Of a stretch of 64,000 bases of DNA, positions 1-10,738 are shown in pieces. The DNA is from Siphonodentalium dalli (lineage: Eukaryota; Mollusca; Scaphopoda; Gadilida; Siphonodentaliidae): contig CP136069.1 in assembly GCA_032622095.1 (NCBI GenBank), forward strand, positions 204,338,690 through 204,402,689, in the 5' to 3' direction. Below the pieces are notes generated by a model, which saw only the letters and a program-made list of their open reading frames with translations, ran no database searches and was not told the DNA's origin. Each line of letters starts with the position of its first letter. Position 1 is the first letter of the stretch. A program made the position numbers and the translations under genes.

Positions 1-85
1 GCTGTGCGGGATAGTGTCACTAAATTCACCCTCTGGGGACCTCATTCTGCAAATGACAGGCACACTATTTCAAGGCTTGTGCAGC
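1..85. repeat. Foldback repeat family B, right-end fragment
   Basis: This is the right end of a family whose better copies lie at 42859-43296, 46947-47200, 49958-50211 and 63628-63872. It has the family's hairpin arm (TTCACCCTCTGGGGACCTC) and its terminal inverted repeat, which ends in a CAAGGCTTG-like sequence. The left part lies outside the window. Confidence 0.8.
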
Positions 86-136
86 CTGATATTGAAGGCT
101 TGGTATAGTGATCTTAGTATTCAACTGTTTTAGTCT

Positions 137-480
137 TAGTGTGTCTGTCATTTGAAAAATGAGGTTCCCAGAGGGTGAATTTAGTGATGCTATCCCACAT
201 AGCAGGCTAGTTTCACCAAATTCACCCTCTTCATCATTCTGCTTAAACCTCAACTGCTATGGGAGTCCAAGGATCATATTAAAGTTCCACAGTTGAAGTT
301 GGTGATGTTCATCCATTAGTCACCTCGATATGCAATTTATCTTCTGCAAATTAGGGGATATGCAGATATAGCAGAATGAGGTCCTCAGAGGGTGTATTTA
401 GTGACATTAGCCCGCACGATGGACTTGCATCACTAAACTCACCCTCAGGGGAACTTATTCTGCAAATGATAGACACACTA
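137..480. repeat. Foldback repeat family B, degenerate copy
   Basis: This copy shows the AGTGTGTCTGTCATTTG left arm, the AATGAGGT...GGGTGAATTTAGTGATG hairpin arms, the internal block AATTAGGGGATATG and the right hairpin ending near AGACACACTAT. The internal order matches the longer copies at 42859-43296 and 60651-61065. It has no coding capacity. Confidence 0.75.
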
Positions 481-576
481 TATATATTACTAGTCATTTT
501 GTCCATGTTATTGAACATGTAATTTTATCTACATTTACATTTTATTCATACAGGGAATAACATAGTTTATTACACA

Positions 577-1190
577 CTTAGTGAACATTAAGATGACCAT
601 GATTCGATTGTAAGTGGAGGAATCAGGCCGGACGAAATCATGGATAATCTGTTAACCCTTTACCCAACAGAAGGGCCCTGTGCCAATGCATTCTCTTATA
701 TATGCGAGTCGACCATAGGTCGCCTCGCATATATAAGAGAATGCATTGGCTTAACACATTAAAAATTATAAAATTGTTAAAGAATGTAAGAAAAAATGGT
801 AAAAAGTGTTTAGGCCAATGCATTCTCTTATATATGCGAGGCGACCTATGGTCGACTCGCATATATAAGAGAATGCATTGGCACAGGGTATAACTGTAAC
901 TATCACAATGTGGTCAAAGAGCCGGTTCCAATGATACCCATATTTGTATGGTTCTATTGAGACAGACCGAAGATATTTTAGGCTGTTGAAGCTTTATTTG
1001 GCCGGTTTTGGCCGGTTTTGGCCGGTTTGTTGGGTAAAGGGTTAAATAACACATTTGACATAGTTTCGTGGGTATAAAATAATAATGAATTGAAGACCCC
1101 TGTCCGGAAAGGTCTTAGTGAACATTAAGATGACCATGATTCGATTGTAAGTGGAGGAATCAGGCCGGACGAAATCATGGATAATCTGTT
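577..1190. repeat. 77-bp direct repeat flanking a miniature transposon
   Basis: Bases 577-653 are repeated essentially unchanged at 1114-1190 (offset 537). The left copy stops inside the TTAA target site of the miniature element at 656-1041, so the duplication edge coincides with the transposon end. The ~70 bp just inside the right copy (1046-1113) shows nothing recognisable. Confidence 0.8.
652..1045. mobile_element. TTAA-flanked miniature element (piggyBac-like MITE, family A)
   Basis: The element occupies 656-1041 between TTAA duplications at 652-655 and 1042-1045. Its termini are inverted: CCCTTTACCCAACA at the left and TGTTGGGTAAAGGG at the right. It contains two ~67-bp hairpins built from AATGCATTCTCTTATATATG and its complement around a GTCGACCATAGGTCGCC centre, then a CCGG-rich tail. 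There is no transposase. TTAA duplication and CCC...GGG ends are typical of piggyBac-type mobilisation; that assignment is inferred. Confidence 0.85.
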
Positions 1191-1963
1191 CACGATTGTG
1201 ATGTCGCATATGAGGATATCGTAAGCCATGGTTAACCACTCTATTGACTACCCTACAATCTTTCCATCTACGATTTTTACATACACACAACTGTGATTCC
1301 ACCACAAGTGGAGGTAACCAAGTATACACCACAATTTCGCAGCTGAAATCAAACAGTGCTTGATATTCGTTTTATACTCATAATCTTGTCGTGAGCATAC
1401 GCAGTCCAACTACCGGTTACTACTCATGACGGAAAACTTCCCACTTATTGTGGTAATCTAAATGTTCACTCAGCCGTGATTTATTTACAACTGTTTTATA
1501 TGTATTGCTAGTCATTTATTCCATGTCATTGAACATGTAATTTGATCTACATTCGTACAAGGAATTACAAAGTGTATGTTTGTTTATGTGTATGTTGTAT
1601 GCTACAACCTGCTAAGATTTGTTTTTTTATTCTGATCTCAAAAATATATTGTTATAACATATGTAACAAGTTGAACATACATGTATATAATAAGTTCAAC
1701 ATATATGGTATTTGGACAAAAGATATTATGATCACCTGTCCAGGTCCTGCATTCAACCCACCCACACTGGACCAGATGAGAATGCCATTCCTATCTCAGC
1801 TAGACCCCGAAGCCACGACAATAGTTTTCGCGGCTGGCTCAACCGATTTCGTGGCTGGTTAGCTAGCCTAGCCAGCTCAGTCGCGACGTTCGTGGCTGAC
1901 GAAATATGGCGGCTGCTCAAGATCAGCGTAGTTTCGTTTCCGAAATGTTCATAATCCCCAGTT
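1191..1963. other. No gene recognised
   Basis: This is AT-rich sequence with only short open frames that match nothing I recognise. The stretch from about 1795 to 1900 repeats a GGCTGG/CGTGGCTGA motif, which makes small overlapping frames. I see no convincing coding or RNA gene. Confidence 0.5.
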
Positions 1964-2178
1964 ACAGTAATGCTCTAATTAATCGACCTCTTAACCAAAG
2001 CAGAATTATGGGTAACTTATCAGGATTTAGTCGGAAATATGGCTTGTTGCCATTCATTGGAAAGCTCTCCCCGAGAGCTTTCCGATGAATGGCAACAAGC
2101 CATATTTCCGACTAAATCCTGATAAGTTACCCATAATTCTGCTTTGGTTAAGAGGTCGATTAATTAAAGCATTACTGT
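1964..2178. repeat. 215-bp near-perfect palindrome (foldback)
   Basis: Two arms of about 107 bp are inverted around a centre near 2071 (GAAAGCTCTCC / CCGAGAGCTTTCC). The left arm begins ACAGTAATGCTCTAATTAATC; the right arm ends with its complement. There are only a few mismatches and almost no loop. It is probably a foldback transposable element. A short open frame running into the left arm is not a gene. Confidence 0.85.
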
Positions 2179-5137
2179 ATATACCCCGTTAGTTTTAGCG
2201 CTTGTGGTGAACCCGTAGAATTCCAGACCACACGTAATCTTTTGATGTTGGGCTTTTCCATTATGGCGAAAATACACGAAGGACTGCCATGGATATACTA
2301 TGTAGTTTCCCATCTAATCTGTGTAAGTTACATTGGGACTTCTGTCGACTTCAGACTGCTATCATCACTGGCACCTTGCGATAGATGCATGCATCATTGA
2401 ATGATGAATCCGATAGTAATGATATATAATATTTCAAACTATTTCTATTCTCTTCTACAGGTTTAATATCTGCATATATTGACATATGCCAGCGATGTCT
2501 GAGACTGGGTCGTGTCGATATAAACAATTTATACTTTAACCCTTTCAATACCGAATGGATGCGCCCATTCAGGTATATGAAAGCATGAATTGGGATAGTC
2601 TATTCCACATTAAGGGGCCCGGTGTTCTGATAATATAACAACCATGCCGTGTTCCATGTGAATATGTCAATATTATAGGCAATGCGGTTTAGTTCTTTGC
2701 GATTCACAGTACAGTTTTGCTTGACATTTAAGCCCGTGCACATGGCTCAGCCATTTTACAATTCCGGCGGCGGATATTTTTTCATGTGGCTGGCGTTAGA
2801 GATAATATGGCTGGTGGCCAATGTGGCTGGCAGGGGGCATGCGATGGCGGCTTCAGGCTCTAATCTCAGCCCTCCGAATGGGACGACACACCCAGATGCC
2901 CCCTCCCCGACAACCGCAACCCCCCCCCCCCTGCATGAGCCTGGCCACACCCTAAGAAGCACCTCCATAAGACTCAGAGCTAAGTTGTGTATGTTGCTAT
3001 TAGTATTCTTGTGATATTTTATGTTATGCATAATCCCATTGTATCATCGTCATCATCAATGTTTGGGGAGTAAGCCGCCATAACTTTTACCACTTTCACA
3101 TAATAAATAACATACATAAAATAAATGAATGAATGCAGTTTTAAAGTGAACCCTGCATGGTGTTTAGTCACACAGATACCGCTAATTATTGTGGTACTCT
3201 GGACTTCAATACGTTGTGTAGGTTCTTTTACTCCGAGAAGAAAAGCGACGAGTCCTCTGGTTGATAACTTTAATAAGTATGAACAACTATAAACAGCACA
3301 GCAGTATCGCGGATAGAACAACTTCGTGGATTGAGAAACTATCTGGTTGCTAGAAAATCTGCTTCTCCCAGACCTGTACTGGACCGGGGCTTAAATTGCT
3401 ACTGAGTTGGCAAGGAGCCAACTCATTAGCAAGGGATGGAAACTTAATAAAATTATACTGAATTAATAATAGATTAAATCTAGAGTACTAATTAGTGTTA
3501 AAATTAGTACTAGTAGATTAAATCTATTATACTTAAAATACGGTATCAACTCATAGGAGCTTGTTTATAATAATCATGATAATCGATCCATTTACATAGC
3601 TAGTCCATAATTCAGCAAGGTGCCACTGGAGAGGGGAGAAATTGCAACTGGTATTTCCTGATAGGTATTCGCTTCAGGAATTAGAAAATTGGAGGTGATG
3701 GGGCATAGAGATACCACAGAATATTTACCCTTTTTTTTCCCAAAATATTTAAATTCACTGTAAAATTCATATAACTTTTCATATTATGTTTGGAAATATC
3801 TGTCAATCATTTTATTCTAAATCCTTATTTTTAGGAGAAACATTTCATACATTTCAAATTTTCGTCCACACATATCATGCAATGTCTAAACAAAAAAGGC
3901 TAGGTATTCAAAAACTTAATCAAGGTTTATAACAAGAATTGAGTCTTAATTTGCAAGACAGTGCAGATATATGATGTTTCCCCTACCCAAAAATTCCTGA
4001 TTTTTTAGTATATTTTAAAACATTACCAAGAACGTATTTTTACGGATTATTTGACCACCTAGGTATGTTTTAATCAATCTATGTTTTCAATTAGCCATAT
4101 ATGAGTAGAACCAGTGCAGAAAATGCTAAGTTTTGACCCATATATACCCAACTTGGTTTTTTGTTTTATTTTTAAGAGTTTTCACCAATCATAAATTCCT
4201 TTAGATTAAACATTTTGCAGCCGACTCTTAAAGTGATGTGAAACACTCCTGTAGGGTGATCAAATATAAATGGAAAATAATCTTGTTCAAAGTAGTTATT
4301 TTTACAAATATTATATCCAAATTGACAACACACATCGTCATTCTTATATATTAATTAAATGCAGTGACTCTCGGTTGCGAACTCGTTTTCGTTAGTTTAT
4401 CGCCGATAGTTCCGTCCCGAATCGAGAGGTAAATATTTGCAATTGAGCATAGTTCATACGATGTTTTGTATGGAATGTTACTGTCCATATGGTTGACATT
4501 TTCGGCGATGTTGCGAGAATGCTACATTCATCCAGTTGGCACAGCGCCTGAATACCAACTTATCAGTTTCACGCAACCGAACAAGTCCATAATATGTCTT
4601 TAATACTTGAAGAAATTATATTATGAGATCAAGTAAAAAACAAAGTCATTTCAGTAAAAAATATGGCCTACAAAATGGCTGCCAATATGGTGGCCAAAAT
4701 GAATAGAAATTTTGAATATTTGTCATATCTCGCATAAATGTCACCTCTGTCACCAAAACTATTACTCTAGAATATTCTCTTTGTTCTTTCATATGTCTTC
4801 TGTCTTGTTGACAGTGATAACAAGCTTGGAAGTTGCATAGATTTGAGATAGGATGGCTTCCAATCTGGTTTCCTTTTTCGTGGCATGATCTGGTCTGTTA
4901 CAATAGGAGAATGGAGTGCAAAACACTGTTTTGAACAGTCCCAAATGTATCACATAGTACAGCATGCCTCATGTTTGTTATTATTATGTTTTAGGTATTT
5001 TATGTCTTTATATGATTCAAATAAAGACCTCATTTAGAATACATTTGTCTAATGCATTCACTTTCTAAAGCATATCATTTCCACAACTACCTCAAATGTC
5101 TCAAACTGCCATCAAAACACACAATCAGTTTCAACAA
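2179..5137. other. Repeat-poor intergenic stretch, no gene recognised
   Basis: This stretch holds a solitary TTAACCCTTTCAATACC end near 2536, a C-run at about 2919-2930, and scattered ATGGC-rich words near 4670-4700 that resemble the repeats at 36-41 kb. Open frames on both strands are short and match nothing I recognise. Confidence 0.5.
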
Positions 5138-5487
5138 AGACGCTACCACTATAGTCTAGCGTAGCCAATTAGTTTGATACCGTTCATCCGATTATCTATA
5201 TATCCTAAGACGCTACCGCTATAGTCTAGCGTAGCCAATTAGTTTGATATCGTTCATCCGATTATCTATATATCCTAAGACGCTACCGCTATAGTCTAGC
5301 GTAGCCAATTAGTTTGATATCGTTCATCCGATTATCTATATATCCTAAGACGCTACCGCTATAGTCTAGCGTAGCCAATTAGTTTGATATCGTTCATCCG
5401 ATTATCTATATATCCTAAGACGCTACCGCTATAGTCTAGCGTAGCCAATTAGTTTGATATCGTTCATCCGATTATCTATATATCCTA
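5138..5487. repeat. Tandem array, five 70-bp units
   Basis: Five head-to-tail units start at 5138, 5208, 5278, 5348 and 5418. Each begins AGACGCTACC and ends near ATCTATATATCCTA. Units 2-5 are essentially identical and unit 1 differs at a few bases, consistent with recent amplification. Within each unit, CGCTA...TAGCG forms a small inverted repeat. Confidence 0.95.
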
Positions 5488-7113
5488 TATAAGCACATAA
5501 CAGCTTACAGCTTTAAAGATTCATAATCCAAATTAATGCTCACAAATGACTATTTCCTTGGCTTCAGAAGTCAAAAATATTTTATTCGAGTCGAAGGACC
5601 CACCCATCAAAGTTCAGAGTAATCAGATATCAATTTTTGAAATCTATTATTTTTCACCACCAATAATTGTAGTGACCCAGTAAAAGGTTGTTATGATTGT
5701 TGCAGATGGCGTTCCATCTGGTGTTTCAGAACAAAAAAGTTCAATAAAATCAACAAATTTGTGATTTAAACAAAATTCAAATGTTTATGTATTCCATATC
5801 CCAATATACATTCCAAATTTCATTCATAAACAAGTGAGACAGAGAACCCAGAGGGTTTCAATTACACTATATCCTACAAAAGGTTTGATGCCCTTGATTT
5901 TGAATCGCCCGTGAACACCATCTCAGGAAACCCATTTCTTAAGTTTCGCAATCCTGGCATTTAAGGGGCTAGGCACAGCAGGGCAGCTAGGTTACTACGT
6001 TTTCAACTTTTCGGTGACAATTAAAGACCAGTCTATAGCGTGAAATTCGACGACAACTGCCTAAATTTCTAGTTCATATCTCAAAGTTGATATAACTGCT
6101 TAGTGAATGAAAAATGCTATTTCGCTGTCATCTGTTATTGTTTTTGCAACTCTCGTGTCTGTTTATTTGCACGCACTCAATGTATCTTCCGGTTCAAAAT
6201 CTTGTTGAATAGACTGGTTCCGGGTCAAAAGCTGCAAAAATCTGAAAACATAGTAACCTGACCCTTCGAGCCGCAGTATAGGCACTGGGGATGAACATCA
6301 TGCAGCTGAGGTGTTTTCTGTCTCTTCTTGCGAGAAGAAAATCATATTTTATATATTAGTTAAGCTGTGTAAACCAATAATTGTACCCGGTGTCATACTC
6401 AAAAGTTAACAGGATATGGCAAGAATATTGTTATAACTAAGTCAAGCTTCAAGACCCACTTGATGTTCGAATCCCCAGATCACATTATATACAACATATT
6501 CTATATCGTATACCATTTGAACGAGGAAGCACCCAAACATTGTATAATCAACCTATTGGTTGAATAAACTGTTAACTGTATTGGATTTTTTTCTGGACTG
6601 TACTGTCAGTCTATTATTTTCAATGGAAGGGGAACAACTCTATATCTTAGTTTTTAATTTTTATATATTCTGGGTAGAGGGGGAGTTTTGGGCTGAATAA
6701 GCATCTCTATAACTTGGTGGACACTCTTATGCCACAGCTGTTCTGTATCCTGGTGAATTATATATATTTATTTGGTTTTCTTTCATGCCAACAATTAAGT
6801 CAATAACACTGTGGGCATAATGCCTTGTATGTAATCACATGTGTCATTCATCACCTCCAATGTGTGGTCTCAAATTTTAAGGCTTCTAAAAATAAAGTAC
6901 CCTAGTAGGCTAGTACTACCATGATAAATAACAATGGTACTACCTTGGTAAAGTTTAGTACCATAGTAAGACTACCACGTGGTTATACTACGAAGGGGGG
7001 GGGGGAGTGGTCCCACCGGTACTTTTTGGCAGCCTGGCAAAAAGTCGATGAGAAGACGGTCTGGGACCAAATTCCAAATGAAGATGGATAACTCTAAAAT
7101 CAAGTGGCTTTGG
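5488..7113. other. Old dispersed repeat pieces, no gene
   Basis: Bases ~5510-5660 and ~7018-7113 resemble two consecutive parts of the repeat at ~59070-59360 (for example TTCATAATCCAAATTAA... and GATGGATAA..TCTAAAATCAAGTGG). The interval between is AT-rich with no recognised gene. A G-run lies at about 6992-7004. Confidence 0.5.
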
Positions 7114-7208
7114 GCACAGGTCCCCAGAACAAAAATTTACCCCACTCCCAATAGTACTTAATCCTAGACTATTGGGGGTGGGATTTTTTTTTTCTTCTGG
7201 GGACCTGT
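7114..7208. mobile_element. 95-bp foldback element with 8-bp duplication
   Basis: The inverted ends ACAGGTCCCCAGAA and TTCTGGGGACCTGT enclose inverted inner arms (CCCACTCCCAATAG / CTATTGGGGGTGGG). The 8-bp direct repeat GGCTTTGG flanks it at 7106-7113 and 7209-7216. The related repeat near 59290-59340 reads straight through this point without the insert, so an empty site is visible in the same window. Confidence 0.75.
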
Positions 7209-7216
7209 GGCTTTGG

Positions 7217-7461
7217 CTGTCAGATATTTGACAATTCCAGCCAAATTTGGTTGAACACAATGTTGATGAATAACAGGTTTTGTATGGGAGGGCAAATTTA
7301 CATTTAATAATGAATTGTGGTTATAAGCACAATTGATTGCAATTAAATGCAAATAATTGCACTTAAGCGCAATCAATTGTGCTTATACCACATGTTGTGC
7401 TTTAGCACAAATAGAGCATTTAATCTTAAGTGTAATGAATTGCGCTGAAATGTAATGAATT
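7217..7461. other. AT-rich self-complementary stretch upstream of the LINE
   Basis: Words such as GCACTTAAGCGCAAT and ATTGTGCTTAAGCGCAAT recur in both orientations, giving overlapping imperfect palindromes. Related words in inverse orientation occur near 29615-29670 beyond the LINE (TGGGAGG, TTATTTGCACTTAAGC). This could be the remains of an older element into which the LINE inserted. No gene is present. Confidence 0.45.
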
Positions 7462-8145
7462 GTGCTTAAGCGCAATTATTTGCTCTTAGTACCCTCTATT
7501 AATTGGCATAACCTGGTGTATCACCTAGCAATTCAGTTTATCGGCATCCCTGTCCCAAACATTGATGTTTATTTCCTGGAGCTTTGGTGTCTCAGTCCTC
7601 GGTGCTCTGGTATTTTAATTAAATCAGCATCTCTTAAAATTGCACAGATCTATCGTATTTCCATGGCTTCACTGAGGGCTAAATTGAAAATGGCCAGGGT
7701 TGCGGTATCCATATACAAGAAGGGTGACAAGACACAGGCTGGAAATTATCGTCCCGTATCAGTGCTAAATTTAGTATCCAAAGTTCTAGAGAAAATCGTT
7801 TACAAACAAATTGAAACATATCTAACAAATGCAGAACTTCTATATGGCCATCAATCAGGCTTCAGACCTGGTTACTCCACAGATACTTGTCTCCTATATC
7901 TCACTGACCACATTCGTCAGGAAATGGACAAAGGAAATATGACAGGAATGGTTCTAATTGATCTTCAGAAGGCTTTTGATACCGTCGACCATGAAATTTT
8001 ACTGTCAAAACTTAGTGCAATTGGATTTGATAAAATATCTCTGACATGGATGGAGTCTTATTTAACAAATAGAATGCAAGCAGTAGATATATATGGTACT
8101 CTATCCAAATTTGAACGTATCACCTGTGGAGTCCCTCAAGGATAA
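7462..8145 (+). pseudogene. LINE reverse transcriptase, N-terminal part, interrupted by a stop
   Basis: This is the reverse transcriptase of a non-LTR retrotransposon, which copies its own RNA at the insertion site. Visible RT blocks are IYKKGDKTQAGNYRPVSVLN, HQSGFRPGYSTDTCLLYL, motif A (VLIDLQKAFDTVDHEIL) and GVPQG just before the stop. An in-frame TAA at 8143-8145 ends this part and the same frame continues at 8146. The endonuclease is missing, so the copy is 5'-truncated; the reading before about 7630 is less typical of RT. A CR1/L2/Jockey-like clade is likely, from the motif style and the simple-repeat tail, but unproven. Confidence 0.85.
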
Positions 8146-8766
8146 ATCTTAGGTCCCCTTCTTTTCCTACTCTATGTGAACGATGCTAGCCAGGCTGTGG
8201 ATTGTCACCTCCTTCTATATGCGGATGACTCTGCCCTTTTAGTTTCAGGTTGTGATGTCCGCACTATTGAGCAGAGGCTCAGTTCAGAAATGAATAAACT
8301 GAAATTATGGTTGGTTGACAACAAATTGTCCTTACATTTAGGGAAAACAGAATCAATTCTGTTTGGGTCTGGAAAGAAACTTGTAAAACACTCTGAACTG
8401 AGGGTCTGCTGCGATGGCGTTGACATCGCACCAACTAAATCTGTTAAATATCTGGGGGTGTTCCTCGATCAGAGGCTAAATGGTGAAATGATGGCAGAGC
8501 ATGTTCTAAGTAAGGTAAATGCAAAACTGAAATTTTTGTACAGAAAAGCAAACTATCTGAATGAAAAATGCAGAAAACTTCTAATTAATGCTCTTATTCA
8601 ATGTCAATTTGACTACTCAAGTGGTTTTTGGTTCTCTAGTCTGACAGTAAAAACCAAAAAGCGTCTTCAAGCATCTCAAAACAGACTTGTCAGATTTATC
8701 ATGAAACTAGATCGCATGACTCATATTGGTTATAATGAATTTAAACATGTTAAATGGCTTCCAGTG
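8146..8766 (+). pseudogene. LINE reverse transcriptase, middle part, cut by the Polinton
   Basis: This continues in the same frame after the stop at 8143-8145. It carries the catalytic motif C (LLLYADDSALLVSG, YADD at 8218-8229), then NKLSLHLGKTESILFGSG and VKYLGVFLDQRLN, and the thumb/C-terminal segment ending at KHVKWLPV. The ORF is broken at 8766 by the Polinton. The last six bases, CCAGTG (8761-8766), are the target site, and the frame resumes after the second copy of this site at 28244-28249. Confidence 0.9.
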
Positions 8767-9322
8767 AGGCCGATGGGGTCATTGTCACAAGGCTCCGGTC
8801 ACATTCGTAGCCAGCTTTTTAAATGGATCACAAATGTAGCCAGCTTTTTTCACCGGCGATCACATTCGTAGCCAGCTTTTCTAATTCGTGGTTTATATTG
8901 CCCGAAATATGACGTCATCACGTTCGTGACTAAAATGTCGACGTCATGCTCCAAACCTGACTTCGTTTATCAACTTATATTGGAATATAATTCGAGCATT
9001 CCAACGACATTGATCAGAAACATCAGTAGTAATGGTGGGCACTATGGCCCAGTACCCCCCAGACATGGGCACTATGGCCCAGTACCCCCCCATACATGGG
9101 CACTATGGCCCAGTACCCCCCCAGACATGGGCACTATGGCCCATGGGCCATAGTGCCCATGTCTGGGGGGTACTGGGCCATAGTGCCCATGTCTGGGGGG
9201 GTACTGGGCCATAGTGCCCATGTCTGGGGGGTACTGGGCCATAGTTCCCAGCCTGAGGATAGATGTTCCTGTCATTGATGTGACATTTTTGATCGAAAAA
9301 ATGAAAATGGACTTAGAATTAT
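8767..9322. repeat. Polinton left inverted terminal repeat
   Basis: This matches the reverse complement of ~27718-28243. Parts in order: terminal AGGCCGATGGGGTCATTGTC; three copies of a subterminal block TCACA(T/A)(T/A)(C/T)GTAGCCAGCTTTT beginning at ~8799, 8828 and 8860; a more diverged spacer (~8880-9020); the palindromic array (9037-9250); and a conserved inner edge ending GAAAATGGACTTAGA. The spacer differs strongly between the two ends, while the rest is close to identical. Confidence 0.9.
9037..9250. repeat. Palindromic array inside the left terminal repeat
   Basis: A ~29-31-bp unit (GGGCACTATGGCCCAGTACC followed by a C-run and AGACAT) is repeated in tandem and then inverted around a CCATGG centre at 9143/9144, giving two ~107-bp arms. 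The same design occurs in the right terminal repeat (27797-28006). It should form a large cruciform. Frames read through it on either strand are artefacts. Confidence 0.95.
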
Positions 9323-9397
9323 TTTTTTTCAAAAGGAAAATCTCACTTTGGAAAATATCAATTAGCAATCAAGAGTTTTTCTTTTCGAATATTTGGT

Positions 9398-9413
9398 GGC
9401 CCTGAAAAGGGCC
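9398..9413 (-). terminator. Histone-type 3' stem-loop of the OTU-like gene
   Basis: Read on the minus strand this is GGCCCTTTTCAGGGCC followed by ACCAA: a 6-bp stem with a TTTC tetraloop, matching the replication-dependent histone mRNA stem-loop consensus. It starts 19 nt after the stop codon at 9433-9435. A purine-rich run (GAAAAGAAAAA on the minus strand, ~9375-9386) lies about 11 nt beyond the stem, where a U7-type histone downstream element would be. No AATAAA intervenes. Confidence 0.8.
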
Positions 9414-9432
9414 GTTTTATTTTTGTTATAGT

Positions 9433-9890
9433 TTAGAATCCGCCACATTGAACTTCTTTGTTCGCCAAAACTTCAATTGATTTGTCTCCTCGCCTCATCC
9501 ATATTTCGCATTCACAATAATGCTCGTGGCAAACGTGTGGGATCCACACTAGAGTTATTGATGACTTGAATCTTGGTGTTGATTTGTAGCCGCCTTTGGT
9601 AGCATCAAACAAGTTGATAGGTCGCTGTATAACAGTCGCCGCTAATTCAACCATCAATCTTGATTCAGCCAGAAGTGGTGTGCGCCGTAAATCTTGTGCC
9701 GACGCACCAAGTTCGTCACTCTCTGCGTAGTACAGGTCAACTGCCGCATCTCTCAGAATCATCCATCCATCGGTCGTCCCGTAAACCCCGAGGCTGAGTG
9801 CCCTCCAAAACAGCGATATTTCTTCACCGTACACTGCTTTACAGTATACCCCATTATCTCGTCAAGATCTGTTATGTTTACAGCAGTCAT
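9433..9890 (-). pseudogene. OTU-like cysteine protease gene, frameshifted
   Basis: OTU enzymes remove ubiquitin from proteins. From 9834 down to 9433 the frame shows the OTU pattern: GEEISLFWRALSLGVYGTT (equivalent of DGNCLFRALS), WMILRDAAVDLYY, ELAATVIQRPINLFDA and a late HEHYCECEIW with the His-Tyr pair near the C-terminus. The expected nucleophile Cys is replaced by Ser, so activity is doubtful. The best ATG (9888-9890, MTAVNITDLDEIMGYTV) lies in another frame; the two frames meet near 9835-9845, so an indel there breaks the gene. No ATG opens the OTU frame after the upstream stop. The gene ends 19 nt before a histone-type stem-loop. The OTU call rests on pattern only. Confidence 0.5.
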
Positions 9891-9958
9891 CTTTGAATGT
9901 AGAATAAGTCTGAAGATCCGTCTTGAACATATATCACGATTGCGCGGGCGGTAGAGAA

Positions 9959-10011
9959 AGCACATAATACTTTGACGTTAAAATGACAAATGCTCCCTGA
10001 CGTTGTGTTTC
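9959..10011 (-). promoter_or_regulatory. Promoter block shared by the divergent accessory genes (minus copy)
   Basis: On the minus strand this reads ACACAACGTCAGGGAGCATT...TTAACGTCAAAGTATTATGTG. It is the inverted counterpart of the blocks at ~10388-10440 and ~10671-10722 on the plus strand. It lies 70-120 bp upstream of the OTU-like start, at a distance similar to that of the plus copy from the 10783 gene. I infer a shared promoter element. Confidence 0.5.
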
Positions 10012-10181
10012 TTTTCAGTGCATTATCTGTTAGTTTCACCATTTCGATATGATATAGATTAAATTCATGATAGTATATGCAATTAATTAAGATATTTTAA
10101 CATATGAATTCATCTTCGTTCATAAACGATGACCAAGTAAAGTTATCAATTGTAATGATGAAGAAAAATGTTCAGTATGTT

Positions 10182-10738
10182 TTCTTGTGTTCAGTTTTAT
10201 GTATAAAATATGTACATTTCCAAAACCAAAAACTAGAAAAACATTCCATATTTGCCTAACGAGGTAACAAATATATCAATCATGTGTACCAAATAATAGA
10301 TAATGATCTAACGAAATTAAAAACATTTGTTTGATCGCTATGCAATAATGATCAAGAAAAATATGCATGCTGATCCGGTTCTGAAAAAACACAACGTCAG
10401 GAAATATTTGTCAATTTTAACGCCAAAGTATTATGTGATTTCATTGACGCCCGTGTAACAATCTTGTGTTCAGTTTTATGTATAAAATATGTACAATTCC
10501 AAAAACAAAAACTAGAAAAACATTCCATATTTGCCTAACGAGGTAATAAATATATCAATCATGTGTACCAAATAATAGATAATGATCTAACGAAATTAAA
10601 AACATTTGTTTGATCGCTATGCAATAATGATCAAGAAAAATATGCATGTTGATCCGGTTCTGAAAAAAACACAACGTCAGGAAATATTTGTCAATTTTAA
10701 CGCCAACGCGACATGTGATTTCATTGACGCCCGTGTCA
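10182..10738. repeat. 280-bp tandem duplication carrying the promoter block
   Basis: Copy 1 spans 10182-10461 and copy 2 spans 10462-10738, both beginning TCTTGTGTTCAGTTTTATG. The copies are nearly identical except near the 3' part, where AAAGTATTATGTG in copy 1 is AACGCGACATGTG in copy 2. Each ends with the block ACAACGTCAGG...TTTTAACGCCAA. Read on the minus strand, copy 1 contains TTTGGCGTTAAAA, which resembles an E2F site. Copy 2 is directly followed by a TATA-like TATAAAAATA at 10742-10751. Confidence 0.9.

Noticed and set aside
638-893. Frames MRVDHRSPRIYKRMHW on both strands, repeated at 31609-31876, 46593-46886 and 58429-58626
   Set aside because: They arise from the inverted hairpin of the TTAA elements, so the same peptide appears on both strands; not a gene.
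8926-9153. Small gene in the left terminal repeat spacer
   Set aside because: The frame runs into the palindromic array and is not kept in the right terminal repeat.
9072-9368. Open frames through the terminal-repeat palindromes on both strands (also 9032-9278 and 27695-28098)
   Set aside because: They only translate the tandem ~30-bp units (HYGPVPP / GHSAHVWG) and exist in every orientation because the DNA is palindromic.
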